Counted from the stretch's first letter, positions 42,742 to 52,329 are shown. The stretch: 64,000 nt of DNA from Hydrogenoanaerobacterium saccharovorans (GCF_003814745.1 NZ_RKRD01000001.1:1364001-1428000); one strand, 5' to 3'. Notes: generated by a model not told the origin, from the sequence alone. Translations and numbers: made by a program.

Positions 42742-42769
42742 TTGCTTTACCTTAGATATGTACTATAAT
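42742..42769 (+). promoter_or_regulatory. Promoter of the nicotinate phosphoribosyltransferase gene
   Basis: TTGCTT and TATAAT with a 16-nt spacer, about 50 nt upstream of the start. Confidence 0.6.
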
Positions 42770-42818
42770 TAGTGGTAAGATTTACATCAAAATCTAATAG
42801 ATGATGGTAGGTGCTGAT

Positions 42819-44279
42819 ATGGAGTTTCAGGGTAGTAAAGATAGAAATTTAACCATGCTTGTTGATTTTTATGAAATCACGATGGCAAATGGTTACCTTG
42901 AGCAAGGAATTGGAGACCGTATTGCCGTATTTGATATGTTTTTTCGCAAGATTCCCGATGGAGGAGGCTTTGCATTATTTGCAGGTTTAGAGCAACTGAT
43001 TGATTATTTAAACAACCTCAGCTTTACACATGACGATATTGAGTATTTACGTTCTCGCAAAATATTTTGTGATGAATTTTTGGATTATTTAGCAAACTTC
43101 AAATTTGAATGTGATGTTTGGTCAGTGCAGGAGGGCACGCCGGTTTTTCCTAACGAACCGATTGTGATTGTGCGTGGCCCAATTATTCAGGCTCAGCTGA
43201 TAGAAACCATGACCCTGCTTACCATTAACCATCAGTCTTTGGTTACCACAAAAGCAAACCGTATTGTGCGTGCGGCACAGGGCAGGGGGATTTCTGAATT
43301 TGGTTCACGCCGTGCTCAAAGTTACGATGCTGCAATTCTAGGTGCCAGGGCTGCGTACATCGGCGGCTGTACCGGAACAGCTTGCGTTATGTCAGATCGT
43401 TTGTACGGGGTGCCTGCGGTTGGTACCATGGCGCATAGTTGGGTGCAGATGTTTGACAGTGAATATGATGCTTTTAAAAAGTATGCAGAAATCTACCCTG
43501 AAAATTGTATTGTATTGGTTGACACCTATAATGTAATTAAATCAGGTGTTCCAAATGCGATTAAGATGTTTAATGAAGTGTTGCTTCCAATGGGCTATCG
43601 TCCCAAGGGTATTCGTATAGACAGCGGAGATATCGCATATCTTTCTAAAAAAGCGCGAGTGATGTTGGATGAAGCAGGATTCTCTGATGTAGAGATATGT
43701 GCATCGAACTCGTTAGACGAGTATTTGATTCGTGATTTGCTCATTCAAGACGCAAAAGTCGATTCGTTTGGTGTCGGAGAAAACCTGATTACTTCTAAAA
43801 GTGACCCGGTGTTCGGTGGCGTTTACAAGTTGGCAGCGATTCAAAACGACGACGGCAGCTACACACCAAAGATAAAAATTAGCGAAACGATTGAAAAAAT
43901 TACAAATCCTCATTTTAAAACCATATATCGTTTTTATAATAAATCAAACGGCCAAGCAATTGCAGACTGTGTTACTTTGTTTGATGAAGTTATTGACGAT
44001 AATAAGCCCTATACAATCTTTGACCCCGTTGCTACCTGGAAAAAGAAAACGCTTACCAATTTTACTATAAGAAAGCTTTTAATACCCATTTTTGAAAAAG
44101 GCAAACTGGTATATGAATGCCCTGCTTTAGAAGATATTCGCAGTTATTGCGAAGAACAAGTATCACTGTTATGGGATGAAGTTAAACGTTTTGAATTTCC
44201 TCACAGATATTATGTTGACTTATCAGATAAGTTATGGAAAATTAAAAATGAGATGTTATCCAAATATAATTTTGGCTGA
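42819..44279 (+). CDS. pncB: Nicotinate phosphoribosyltransferase
   Basis: First step of nicotinate salvage to NAD. 486 residues: LTMLVDFYEITMANGYLEQG, MFFRKIPDGGGFALFAGLEQ, EFGSRRAQSYDAAILGARAA (quoted in part: EFGSRRAQSYDAA), GIRIDSGDIAYLSKKAR and GVGENLITSKSDP, all typical of the family with GFGxGT-type PRPP loop replaced by GVGENL. ATG 42819 with GGTAGGTG before it is preferred to the earlier ATG at 42801. Single-gene unit between own promoter and strong terminator. NAD kinase is encoded elsewhere in the window. Confidence 0.94.
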   Translation: MEFQGSKDRNLTMLVDFYEITMANGYLEQGIGDRIAVFDMFFRKIPDGGGFALFAGLEQLIDYLNNLSFTHDDIEYLRSRKIFCDEFLDYLANFKFECDVWSVQEGTPVFPNEPIVIVRGPIIQAQLIETMTLLTINHQSLVTTKANRIVRAAQGRGISEFGSRRAQSYDAAILGARAAYIGGCTGTACVMSDRLYGVPAVGTMAHSWVQMFDSEYDAFKKYAEIYPENCIVLVDTYNVIKSGVPNAIKMFNEVLLPMGYRPKGIRIDSGDIAYLSKKARVMLDEAGFSDVEICASNSLDEYLIRDLLIQDAKVDSFGVGENLITSKSDPVFGGVYKLAAIQNDDGSYTPKIKISETIEKITNPHFKTIYRFYNKSNGQAIADCVTLFDEVIDDNKPYTIFDPVATWKKKTLTNFTIRKLLIPIFEKGKLVYECPALEDIRSYCEEQVSLLWDEVKRFEFPHRYYVDLSDKLWKIKNEMLSKYNFG

Positions 44280-44285
44280 CGCAGT

Positions 44286-44326
44286 AAAAAGGGAGAAGAG
44301 ACAATTGTCTCTTCTCCCTTTTTATT
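44286..44326 (+). terminator. Terminator of pncB
   Basis: AAAAAGGGAGAAGAGACAAT is followed by its exact complement, a perfect palindrome with T run. From here to 44609 the sequence is AT-rich and I see no gene. Confidence 0.93.
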
Positions 44327-44609
44327 ACATATTATCTGCTGTTTTGCAAGATTGAGCATTAACTCTTGCAAATAATGCTTGTATACATAAAAAACACAGT
44401 TGTTCTCCAACGGAGGACTGGAGGACTCGATTTGTTTATCACCCAAAAACAAGATTAAAGCAACAATAAAATTAAAACATGTACATTTAAATGTATTAAT
44501 ATTGCACAAAAATATGTTTTTGTTTTAATTGATTAATTCTCATATTTTATATGACATATTACATAAAATATATCATAAAACTTAAAAATGTAATTTTGTG
44601 TTTTTTATC

Positions 44610-44638
44610 TTGCATGTAGCAATAGGCCGTGATATACT
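44610..44638 (+). promoter_or_regulatory. Promoter of the liv operon
   Basis: TTGCAT and TATACT with a 17-nt spacer, about 72 nt upstream of livJ. Confidence 0.65.
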
Positions 44639-44644
44639 GTTAAC

Positions 44645-44669
44645 ATTCTAAGTACAATTAATTTAGAAT
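44645..44669 (+). promoter_or_regulatory. Inverted repeat at the liv transcription start, possible operator
   Basis: ATTCTAA (44645-44651) and TTAGAAT (44663-44669) form a perfect 7-bp dyad with an 11-nt centre, just downstream of the -10. Position fits a repressor operator, for instance for an amino-acid-responsive regulator; the regulator is unknown. Confidence 0.45.
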
Positions 44670-44710
44670 TTGTTAAGAGTACATGACAAATTGATGATGG
44701 AGGGCTTACC

Positions 44711-45877
44711 ATGAAAAGAATATTGGCAATGTTATTGTGTGTAACTTTGGTAGTATCTGTGTTTGCAGGCTGTTCAAAAAAAGAAGCCGGAGCTGCCGGT
44801 GCGGGCGACACAATTAAAATCGGTGTATTCGAGCCTCTTACTGGTGCAAATGCCGCAGGTGGAGAGCTCGAAGTAGATGGTATGAAAATTGCAAACGAGC
44901 TTTATCCTGAAGTTTTAGGCAAAAAAATCGAACTTGTTATAGTGGATAATAAATCTGATAAAGCTGAGGCTACTACTGCAGTTGCAAGGCTGATTGAGAA
45001 AGAGAAAGTTTCTGTTATTCTCGGCTCTTGGGGTTCTGGATTTTCTATTGCAGCGGGTGACCTTGTTAAAACAAACAAAGTTCCCGCAATCGGTGCATCC
45101 TGTACCAACCCGATGGTAACTCAAGGTAATGACTATTACTTCCGCGTTTGTTTTCTAGATCCATTCCAAGGTACTGTTATGGCAAACTATGCTTCAAAAT
45201 CTTTGGGTGCTAAAAAAGCGGCTATCATTCAAGAGGTTTCGAACGACTACTCTGTAGGGCTGGCAAGTTTCTTTGTAAATGCATTCAAAAAACTAACCGG
45301 AGATGAAAACTGCATTGTTGCATCTGCAAACTATAATACCGGTGACCAAGATTTTAACAGCCAGCTCACAACTGTGCTTGCAGCAAATCCGGATGTTATA
45401 TTTGCTCCCGGTAACTTCACCGAATCTGCTATGATTATTAAACAAGCTCGCAAATTGGGCAGCAAGGTGCCTATTATCGGTGGCGATACATGGGAAACAA
45501 ACGAATTTATAGAGGTTGGCGGTGCTGATGTAGAAGGTACTGTTTTGTCAACTTTCTTCGATGACACAAATCCTCTTACCAATGAGGCAAACAAATTCTT
45601 AGATGCATACAAAGCAAAAAATCCCGATAAAAACGTTGCAGCGGTAACCGCTCTTGGCTATGACGCTTACTTAATGGCTTATAAAGCGATTGAGGCTGCA
45701 GGTTCTGCTGACCCCGTTAAAATAAGAGATGCAATAGCTGCAACCAAAGATCTAGAAGGCGTTACCGGTATTATTAACCTTACCTCAGAAGGCGACGCAG
45801 ATAAAGATACCGCAGTAATCAAAGTTGTAAAAGACGGTAAATTTACCTTCCAAGAAAATATGAAGGTAGATAAATAA
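44711..45877 (+). CDS. livJ: Branched-chain amino acid ABC transporter substrate-binding lipoprotein
   Basis: Extracellular binding protein of a Liv-type importer. 388 residues with lipoprotein signal (LLCVTLVVSVFAGC, lipidated Cys at 21), then IKIGVFEPLTGANAAGGE, LIEKEKVSVILGSWGSGFS, and AVTALGYDAYLMAYKAIEAA. First gene of livJ-livH-livM-livG-livF. GGAGGGCTTACC before ATG. Substrate class is by family and operon; the ligand may be another amino acid. Confidence 0.93.
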   Translation: MKRILAMLLCVTLVVSVFAGCSKKEAGAAGAGDTIKIGVFEPLTGANAAGGELEVDGMKIANELYPEVLGKKIELVIVDNKSDKAEATTAVARLIEKEKVSVILGSWGSGFSIAAGDLVKTNKVPAIGASCTNPMVTQGNDYYFRVCFLDPFQGTVMANYASKSLGAKKAAIIQEVSNDYSVGLASFFVNAFKKLTGDENCIVASANYNTGDQDFNSQLTTVLAANPDVIFAPGNFTESAMIIKQARKLGSKVPIIGGDTWETNEFIEVGGADVEGTVLSTFFDDTNPLTNEANKFLDAYKAKNPDKNVAAVTALGYDAYLMAYKAIEAAGSADPVKIRDAIAATKDLEGVTGIINLTSEGDADKDTAVIKVVKDGKFTFQENMKVDK

Positions 45878-45909
45878 TTCTATCCCCAAGGAGCATTAAA
45901 ACAATTATT

Positions 45910-45945
45910 AACGTGTGCTTCCTTCGAAAGGGGGAAGCACACGTT
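45910..45945 (+). promoter_or_regulatory. Strong stem-loop between livJ and livH
   Basis: AACGTGTGCTTCC pairs perfectly with GGAAGCACACGTT around a 10-nt loop. No T run follows. Such hairpins usually protect the upstream part of the message, raising binding-protein yield over the permeases. Confidence 0.8.
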
Positions 45946-45965
45946 GCATGAGAGGTGTTTAACCT

Positions 45966-46862
45966 ATGCTTACATTTCCAACCTTTATGCAGCACCTTGC
46001 TAATGGTATTTCTGTAGGAAGTTTATATGCAATGATTGCAATCGGATATACCATGGTATACGGGATTCTGCGCCTTATTAACTTCGCACATGGCGATATT
46101 TTTATGATGGCAGCCTATTTTACCTACTTCGGCATTGCAGTATTCAACATTCCCTGGCCAATTACAGCATTACTTGTGCTTATTGTTACTGCATTGCTCG
46201 GTGTCGGAATAGAAAAAGTTGCGTATACTTCGCTGCGTGATGCTCCAAAAACCTCTATTCTCATTTCTGCAATCGGTGTATCTTATTTAATGGAAAATCT
46301 AGCTACATATTTATTTTCCGGTAAACCAAAGGCATTTCCCGAAATCGGTAATTTTGCAGATACTGCTACAGTAGGCACTGTTTCCATTCAGTATGTATCT
46401 TTTATAATCCCAATAGTAGTTATCTTGTTGGTTCTTGCACTATTATTTATTGTTAACAAAACAAAGCTTGGTATGGCAATGCGTGCCGTATCAAAAGATT
46501 ACGAAATCGCACGTGTTATGGGCATAAAAATAAACCGTGTTATTTCTTATACTTTTGCAATAGGCTCTGCTCTTGCTGCTGTTGGCGCATTGCTATGGGG
46601 TGTAAAATACCCACAAATTCAGCCAATGATGGGCGTAATGCCGGGTTTAAAATGCTTTATTGCAGCGGTTATAGGGGGTATCGGTAATATTAAGGGCGCA
46701 ATGCTCGGCGGCTTTGTTCTCGGGCTTGGCGAGATAATGCTAATTGCATTTTTACCCAGTCTTACCGGTTATCGTGATGCATTTGCGTTTATCTTCTTAA
46801 TTATTATTTTACTCGTTAAACCAAACGGTTTACTGGGCGAAAAATTAACAGAAAAGGTGTGA
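45966..46862 (+). CDS. livH: Branched-chain amino acid ABC transporter permease LivH
   Basis: Integral membrane permease, 298 residues, with about eight membrane segments: LANGISVGSLYAMIAIGYTM, LINFAHGDIFMMAAYFTYFG, AMRAVSKDYEIARVMGI (coupling region contacting the ATPases) and FIAAVIGGIGNIKGAMLGGF. Typical LivH length. The stop overlaps the livM start by 4 nt. Confidence 0.94.
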   Translation: MLTFPTFMQHLANGISVGSLYAMIAIGYTMVYGILRLINFAHGDIFMMAAYFTYFGIAVFNIPWPITALLVLIVTALLGVGIEKVAYTSLRDAPKTSILISAIGVSYLMENLATYLFSGKPKAFPEIGNFADTATVGTVSIQYVSFIIPIVVILLVLALLFIVNKTKLGMAMRAVSKDYEIARVMGIKINRVISYTFAIGSALAAVGALLWGVKYPQIQPMMGVMPGLKCFIAAVIGGIGNIKGAMLGGFVLGLGEIMLIAFLPSLTGYRDAFAFIFLIIILLVKPNGLLGEKLTEKV

Positions 46863-47956
46863 TGAATATGAAAGCAAAAACAAAAAGAAATGTTCTGCTA
46901 ACCGTCATATTCTTCATTATCTTAATTATTGCTATTTATTTTGCAAATGAGAATATCGACTCTTACTTGCGCAGAATCATTAGTTTATGTGCTATTTACA
47001 CAATCATGGGTCTTTCTATGAATTTGGTAAATGGCTTTACAGGGATGTTTTCACTTGGACAGGCAGGCTTTATGGCAATCGGTGCGTATACGGTAGCAAT
47101 TTTTACTGTTCCAATTGCACAGCGTCCAACTATTTTTTATATTGAACCGATGGAGCCCGCAATTGCGAACATTCATCTGCCATTTATAGCAGCACTTATT
47201 TTGGGAGGGCTGCTCTCTGCTGTTGTTGCGTTTTTGATTGGTGCCCCTGTATTAAGGTTAAAAGGAGATTATCTCGCAATTGCTACTCTTGGTTTTTCTG
47301 AGATAATTCGTATTATATTTACCAATCTGCAGTCTATTACAAACGGTTCACTTGGGATAAAGGGGATACCTACAATTACAAGTTTATGGTGGACGGTAGG
47401 CACCGCCGTTATTGTGGTGATTTTAATGGCATTGTTGATACATTCTTCTTACGGTCGTGCTTTTAAAGCCATCCGAGAGGATGAAATTGCAGCGGAAGCA
47501 ATGGGAATAAACTTGTTCAAACATAAGGTGATTTCTTTTATGCTCAGCGGCTTTTTTGCAGGTATTGGCGGCGGATTGTTTGCCGCTTTGCTAGGAACGG
47601 TAGACCCTAAACAGTTTATTTTTACCCTTACTTACAATTTCCTGCTTATCATCGTACTTGGCGGCATGGGCAGCATTTCAGGTACTGTTATTTCAGCTTT
47701 CATTGTAACAGCTGGTTTAGAGTGGCTGCGTTTTCTTGATGAACCGCTTATCATTGGTGATTTTGAAATTCCGATTTTTCGCCCGGGTCTTCGTATGGTA
47801 GTATTTTCTATTTTGTTGATGCTGGTAGTTCTGTTTTATCGGAAAGGTCTAATGGGTACCACAGAATTAACATGGGACCGTATCATTAATTGGGGAACTA
47901 AAATCAAACAGGCATTCTCCACTAAAAAAGCCAGAAGGAGAGGTGCCCTTAAATGA
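46859..47956 (+). CDS. livM: Branched-chain amino acid ABC transporter permease LivM
   Basis: Second permease, 365 residues. Motifs: LSMNLVNGFTGMFSLGQAGF, LRLKGDYLAIATLGFSEIIR, IREDEIAAEAMGINLFKHKV (ATPase coupling loop) and LGGMGSISGTVISAF. Starts by overlapping livH (ATGA); ends overlapping livG by 4 nt. The ATG at 46862 could also be used. A long Lys/Arg-rich tail follows the last membrane segment. Confidence 0.94.
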   Translation: MMNMKAKTKRNVLLTVIFFIILIIAIYFANENIDSYLRRIISLCAIYTIMGLSMNLVNGFTGMFSLGQAGFMAIGAYTVAIFTVPIAQRPTIFYIEPMEPAIANIHLPFIAALILGGLLSAVVAFLIGAPVLRLKGDYLAIATLGFSEIIRIIFTNLQSITNGSLGIKGIPTITSLWWTVGTAVIVVILMALLIHSSYGRAFKAIREDEIAAEAMGINLFKHKVISFMLSGFFAGIGGGLFAALLGTVDPKQFIFTLTYNFLLIIVLGGMGSISGTVISAFIVTAGLEWLRFLDEPLIIGDFEIPIFRPGLRMVVFSILLMLVVLFYRKGLMGTTELTWDRIINWGTKIKQAFSTKKARRRGALK

Positions 47957-48723
47957 GCAGAAATATTTTAAGAACCCAAGATATTACTATGCAATTTGGC
48001 GGTGTTACCGCAGTCAACAATCTTTCTATTGAGGTAAACGAGGGGGAGATTGTAGCATTAATCGGGCCTAACGGTGCTGGTAAAACAACAGCATTTAATG
48101 TTATTACAGGTGTGTATGCACCCACTTCTGGTAAAGTGTATTTTGAAGACCAGCCTATTTATAAAAAATCACCGGATAAAATTACAAAACTGGGCATTGC
48201 CAGAACCTTTCAAAATATCCGGTTGTTCAAAAACCTTACTGTTTTTGAAAATGTGTTGATTGCAAAACATTGCCGTTCTAAGGCGAGTGTAGTAAGTGCG
48301 ATGTTCCGCGCTAACTATAAAGAAGAGAAAATGATGCGGCAATCGGCAATGCAACTTTTAGAAATATTGGGGCTAACTGAAGTTAAGGACGAGATTGCAA
48401 GCAGCTTACCCTATGGTCAGCAGCGTCACCTTGAAATTGCAAGAGCACTTGCGACCGAGCCCAAATTGCTGCTTCTCGATGAACCTGCTGCGGGTATGAA
48501 CCCACAGGAAACTCAAGAGCTTACCGAGTTTATTCGCGATATAAAAGATAAATTTGGCCTTACGGTATTTATGATAGAGCATCATATGGATCTTGTAATG
48601 GAGATATCAGACCGTATCTATGTACTCGATTTCGGTGAGATGATAGCACGCGGAGCACCTGACGAAATTCAACACAATCAGCGCGTAATTGATGCATATT
48701 TGGGGGTGCAAAAAGATGCTTAA
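47953..48723 (+). CDS. livG: Branched-chain amino acid ABC transporter ATP-binding protein LivG
   Basis: ATPase of the Liv importer, 256 residues: Walker A IGPNGAGKTTAFNVITG, FQNIRLFKNLTVFENVLIA, signature LPYGQQRHLEIARAL, Walker B LLLLDEPAAGMNPQE and IEHHMDLVMEISDRI. AGGAGAGG sits before the ATG, inside livM. Eight-nt overlap with livF. Confidence 0.95.
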   Translation: MSRNILRTQDITMQFGGVTAVNNLSIEVNEGEIVALIGPNGAGKTTAFNVITGVYAPTSGKVYFEDQPIYKKSPDKITKLGIARTFQNIRLFKNLTVFENVLIAKHCRSKASVVSAMFRANYKEEKMMRQSAMQLLEILGLTEVKDEIASSLPYGQQRHLEIARALATEPKLLLLDEPAAGMNPQETQELTEFIRDIKDKFGLTVFMIEHHMDLVMEISDRIYVLDFGEMIARGAPDEIQHNQRVIDAYLGVQKDA

Positions 48724-49426
48724 ACTGAATGATTTGCATGTATCTTATGGTGGTATTGAGGCAGTTAAAGGCATAAGTTTTGCAGTACCTGAAGGTAGCA
48801 TCGTTACGTTAATTGGTGCAAATGGTGCAGGTAAAAGTACGGTTTTGCGCAGTATCGTCGGATTGGTAAAACCCAAGTCAGGCTCTGTCGTTTTTCAAGA
48901 TGAAGAAATAACCGGAAAATCCTCCGATGAGATTGTTGCAAAAGGTATCACACTGGTACCAGAAGGCAGACGTGTATTTTCCAACCTCTCTGTACTTGAA
49001 AATCTTAAAATCGGTGCATACATGCGCAAAGAAGATCTTACAAAAGACCTTAACTGGATATACGATCTTTTTCCTCGCCTTAAAGAGCGATCGTGGCAGA
49101 TGGCTGGCACACTTTCGGGGGGTGAGCAGCAAATGCTCGCAGTTGGGCGTGCACTTATGTCTAAACCCAAACTCATTATGATGGATGAGCCTTCCCTAGG
49201 ATTAGCTCCTCTTATTGTACAGGGAATTTTCGATATTATTAAGGAAATTAATAAACAAGGTGTTACAATTCTGCTCATCGAACAAAATGCCAATCTCGCT
49301 TTAAAAGCAGCGGACTATGGTTATGTACTTGAAACCGGTCACATTATTTTATCGGGTACTGGTGCAGAGCTGCTAGCAAATGAAGAAGTAAAAGCAGCAT
49401 ACTTAGGTAAATCTAAACTAAAATAG
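48716..49426 (+). CDS. livF: Branched-chain amino acid ABC transporter ATP-binding protein LivF
   Basis: Second ATPase, 236 residues: MLKLNDLHVSYGGIEAVKG, Walker A LIGANGAGKSTVLRSIVG, VPEGRRVFSNLSVLENL, signature GTLSGGEQQMLAVGRALM and Walker B LIMMDEPSLGLAPL. ATG 48716 with GGGGGTG in front fits the family start; the longer frame runs into livG. Last gene of the operon. Confidence 0.95.
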   Translation: MLKLNDLHVSYGGIEAVKGISFAVPEGSIVTLIGANGAGKSTVLRSIVGLVKPKSGSVVFQDEEITGKSSDEIVAKGITLVPEGRRVFSNLSVLENLKIGAYMRKEDLTKDLNWIYDLFPRLKERSWQMAGTLSGGEQQMLAVGRALMSKPKLIMMDEPSLGLAPLIVQGIFDIIKEINKQGVTILLIEQNANLALKAADYGYVLETGHIILSGTGAELLANEEVKAAYLGKSKLK

Positions 49427-49440
49427 TAAGTTTATATAGC

Positions 49441-49480
49441 AAAAATAACCGAAAAAACAATCTTTCGGTTATTTTTTTAT
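49441..49480 (+). terminator. Terminator of the liv operon
   Basis: AAAAATAACCGAAA pairs with TTTCGGTTATTTTT, followed by further Ts. Confidence 0.92.
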
Positions 49481-49508
49481 GTACAAGGAAAATGTTCACA
49501 ATTTGTAT

Positions 49509-49537
49509 TTGGTAATTTGCAGGAAATGGTGTATAAT
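49509..49537 (+). promoter_or_regulatory. Promoter of the sortase gene
   Basis: TTGGTA and TATAAT with a 17-nt spacer, leaving a leader of about 150 nt before the GTG. In the leader I see no riboswitch or hairpin of note. Confidence 0.55.
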
Positions 49538-49692
49538 GTTAAAAGTATTAGTATCATAGGTCTTTTTTGCATAGTTGCTAAAACAAAATTAAACGGGAAA
49601 AACGTGCAATAATTTAGAACATTTTATGCACTATGTAAGTACAAACTAACGATCATTCCGACATCGGTTCGATCATCAGGAGGCAATTAGAC

Positions 49693-52251
49693 GTGAGAAT
49701 GCAGTATCAACAGCCATCAGAGTCAAACAGCAAAAACATTTCAAACCATCGGCCAAGAAGAAGAAAAAAAAGTTTTGGGCAACGTTTTGTTGAGAATTAT
49801 ATTCCTAATAAAAATGATACAAAACGTGATTTAATTCGCAAAATTGTTTTAATTATTGCGGTCATTGTACTTATAAGTTCCGTTGTATATATTGCAAGCT
49901 ATTACGGCGAATCAAGCAATAACAAAGAGCTGAATGCCAGTCTTCAAAGCGTATGGGAAATGGGGCTTGATGAAGATATTAAAGTAGGCAAAGATTATCC
50001 CAAAGATTTTCTAAAAAGATTTGCCCCGCTTTACGAACAGAATAAGGATATTCGAGGTTGGATTCAGATTGATAACACTCAAGTCAATTATCCTGTTATG
50101 CAAACCGATAACAATAAAGATTATGATCGAACCGATTTTGAGAAAAAAAGCAACCAACATGGTGTTCCTTTTGCAGACTACCGTGTCGATTTAAAAAAGC
50201 CCAGTACAAACACCGTTATCTATGGACATAATATGACAGACGGGCAGATGTTTGGCGAATTACTTAACTATAAATCTTTAAGTTTTTACAAAGAACATCC
50301 TATCATTAATTATGACAGTGTTTACGCTGAAGGCAAATATAAAATTGCTGCCATTATCGTTTGCAAGGCAGATGATCCTGATTTCTTGTATCATAACTTC
50401 ATTAATGCCGAGAAAAACGCAGCCAATATGACGATGGAACAATTTATTTCTAAAATACGAGAACGTTCTCTAATTAATACAACAGTAGATATTAAACCAA
50501 CCGATAAACTGGTTACCCTTTCTACCTGTGATTACTCATTTAAAGACCCCGTTACCAACAAACGTATTGCGCGATTTGTTATTGTCGGGCGCAAAGTGCG
50601 CAATGGTGAAAAGGCAACTGTTGATGTAGATAACGCAAAAATTAATCCTAATCCGGTTATGCCAAAAGAATGGACACAGTTTATTGAAAAGCAACGTGTT
50701 GAAGAATTAAAAGCACATCAGGAATCAGAAGCCAGCAAGAACATGGCTCCTATCCGCGAAGAAGCGAAAAAGTGGTTTACTGCTAGTGAACTTCAAAAAA
50801 TCACAGATGAAAACCTAGAAGTTGAATTAGCACGCCGTAAAGAAACAATGTCTCAGTATCTCAATGCGGACGAACTTGCGAACCTCTCAGCAGATCAAAA
50901 AGTTGCGTTGCTCAAAGAGCGCCAAAACTCTGTTGATTTGACTGAGGAAGCTCGTCAGGCAATTTACGATAACCCCGATCTTCATTGGATGACCAATGAT
51001 GAGATTGATGCTTTTGCAAAAGAGCTTGCTAAAGTAAATAAGAGCCAGTGGAAAGCCCTTATGCAGAAGAAGGTATCTGCGGGTGATGTAAGTATTGAAC
51101 TGGATGTTACCAGCTTTAAAATTATGAAAGATGATACACGCACTTTAGTTGCTTATACAGACGGTGGCAGCGGTGAAGTGAAATGGTCGAGTGATAAGCC
51201 TACAGTTGCAGATGTCAAACGCGATGGTACAGTTGTAGCGCGCCATAAGGGCACAGCAATTATTACAGCAACTTACGGCGGCAGAAGCGCTACTTGCAAA
51301 GTAGAGGTTACAAACGAGGAGGTTGTAGAAACATCTATTTCTCTGCCATCTTCAGTTGAAGTTTTAAAAGGCGGTAATCTTTTGCTCACAGCAACCGTTA
51401 CGCCCGATGATATGGCAGAAAGAGGTGTTACCTGGAAAATAACCGGTGGCACAAAAGACGCAATTGCTATTTCTCCCGATGGCTTAGAATGTATGGTAAC
51501 GGGTGAAATAGAAGGTAAAACAACCGAAGTTACAGTTACAACAAGAGACAAGAGTAAATCTGCAACTGTAAAAGTAGCTGTAAAAGCTCCTTCCGAGGCT
51601 GCATCTATTTCGATAAATACTACTTCTCATACAATGAAAATAGGCGAGACTTTATCTTTACGCGCAACCATCTCGCCGTCCGGTACAGAAGTAAAATGGA
51701 GTGCTTCCGGCGATGCCGTAAATATTGCTGCCAACGGTGCAGACTGCACTGTAACAGCAACCAAAGCGGGCAAAGTAACTGTTGTTGCTGCAAACGGCAA
51801 AGATTCAACTAAAACAGCGAAATGTACTATTGAAATAACAGAAGCTGCTGTACCGGAAGAAACTGTAACAGTCAGCCCCGCTGAGGTTACTATGGAGGTA
51901 GGAAAAGTTCAAACGCTCCAACTTTCCAGTGGAAATGTAAAAGCAAAATCTTGGAAGAGCGACAGTGCTGCTGTATCTATTAGTGACAGCGACGATGTAA
52001 GCTGTACTATTGCTGCTGATTCTGCAGGCAAAGCGACTATAACGGTAGCGCTTAGCAATGGTAAAACAGCTACTTGCAGGGTAACTGTTAAAGAAAAAGA
52101 AGTTGCTACTCCACCGTCATCATCTACAGGTGGAGAACCTTCTTCCAGTGATCCTACACCACCCGCGGTATCCTCCAAGACTGAAACGCCTCAGCAGCAA
52201 CAGCCGCAGGCTAAAACTCCTCAGCAACCACAATCTGAAACTCCTGCATAA
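49693..52251 (+). CDS. Class B sortase fused to Ig-like (Big_2) domains
   Basis: 852-residue membrane-anchored protein. Basic N-terminus, one membrane span at about residues 49-71, class B sortase domain about 95-300 with His 179 (VIYGHNMTDGQMFGELL), Cys 279 (TLSTCDYSF) and Arg 294 (KRIARFVIVGR), then a helical linker (about 320-465) and four Ig-like Big_2 domains (about 466-545, 545-636, 637-717, 718-803), ending in a Ser/Pro/Gln-rich tail. Sortases normally end after the catalytic domain. No sortase substrate or LPXTG-like tail is seen nearby. GTG start after AGGAGGCAATTAGAC; ATG 49699 is possible. Confidence 0.9.
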   Translation: MRMQYQQPSESNSKNISNHRPRRRKKSFGQRFVENYIPNKNDTKRDLIRKIVLIIAVIVLISSVVYIASYYGESSNNKELNASLQSVWEMGLDEDIKVGKDYPKDFLKRFAPLYEQNKDIRGWIQIDNTQVNYPVMQTDNNKDYDRTDFEKKSNQHGVPFADYRVDLKKPSTNTVIYGHNMTDGQMFGELLNYKSLSFYKEHPIINYDSVYAEGKYKIAAIIVCKADDPDFLYHNFINAEKNAANMTMEQFISKIRERSLINTTVDIKPTDKLVTLSTCDYSFKDPVTNKRIARFVIVGRKVRNGEKATVDVDNAKINPNPVMPKEWTQFIEKQRVEELKAHQESEASKNMAPIREEAKKWFTASELQKITDENLEVELARRKETMSQYLNADELANLSADQKVALLKERQNSVDLTEEARQAIYDNPDLHWMTNDEIDAFAKELAKVNKSQWKALMQKKVSAGDVSIELDVTSFKIMKDDTRTLVAYTDGGSGEVKWSSDKPTVADVKRDGTVVARHKGTAIITATYGGRSATCKVEVTNEEVVETSISLPSSVEVLKGGNLLLTATVTPDDMAERGVTWKITGGTKDAIAISPDGLECMVTGEIEGKTTEVTVTTRDKSKSATVKVAVKAPSEAASISINTTSHTMKIGETLSLRATISPSGTEVKWSASGDAVNIAANGADCTVTATKAGKVTVVAANGKDSTKTAKCTIEITEAAVPEETVTVSPAEVTMEVGKVQTLQLSSGNVKAKSWKSDSAAVSISDSDDVSCTIAADSAGKATITVALSNGKTATCRVTVKEKEVATPPSSSTGGEPSSSDPTPPAVSSKTETPQQQQPQAKTPQQPQSETPA

Positions 52252-52329
52252 TATGTTTTTTTCTCAATAAATTAGTTTTAAGATAAACTTAAAATCCGAG
52301 TTAATTCAGTCGTCTTATAAGAATGTAAT

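Noticed and set aside
44210..44509. 99-codon minus-strand frame after pncB
   Set aside because: It runs through the pncB terminator palindrome and into pncB, with no ribosome site; AT-rich chance frame.
51273..52178. Minus-strand frames of 62-92 codons opposite the Big_2 domains
   Set aside because: Shadows of a repetitive Val/Thr/Ala-rich coding region; no start signals.
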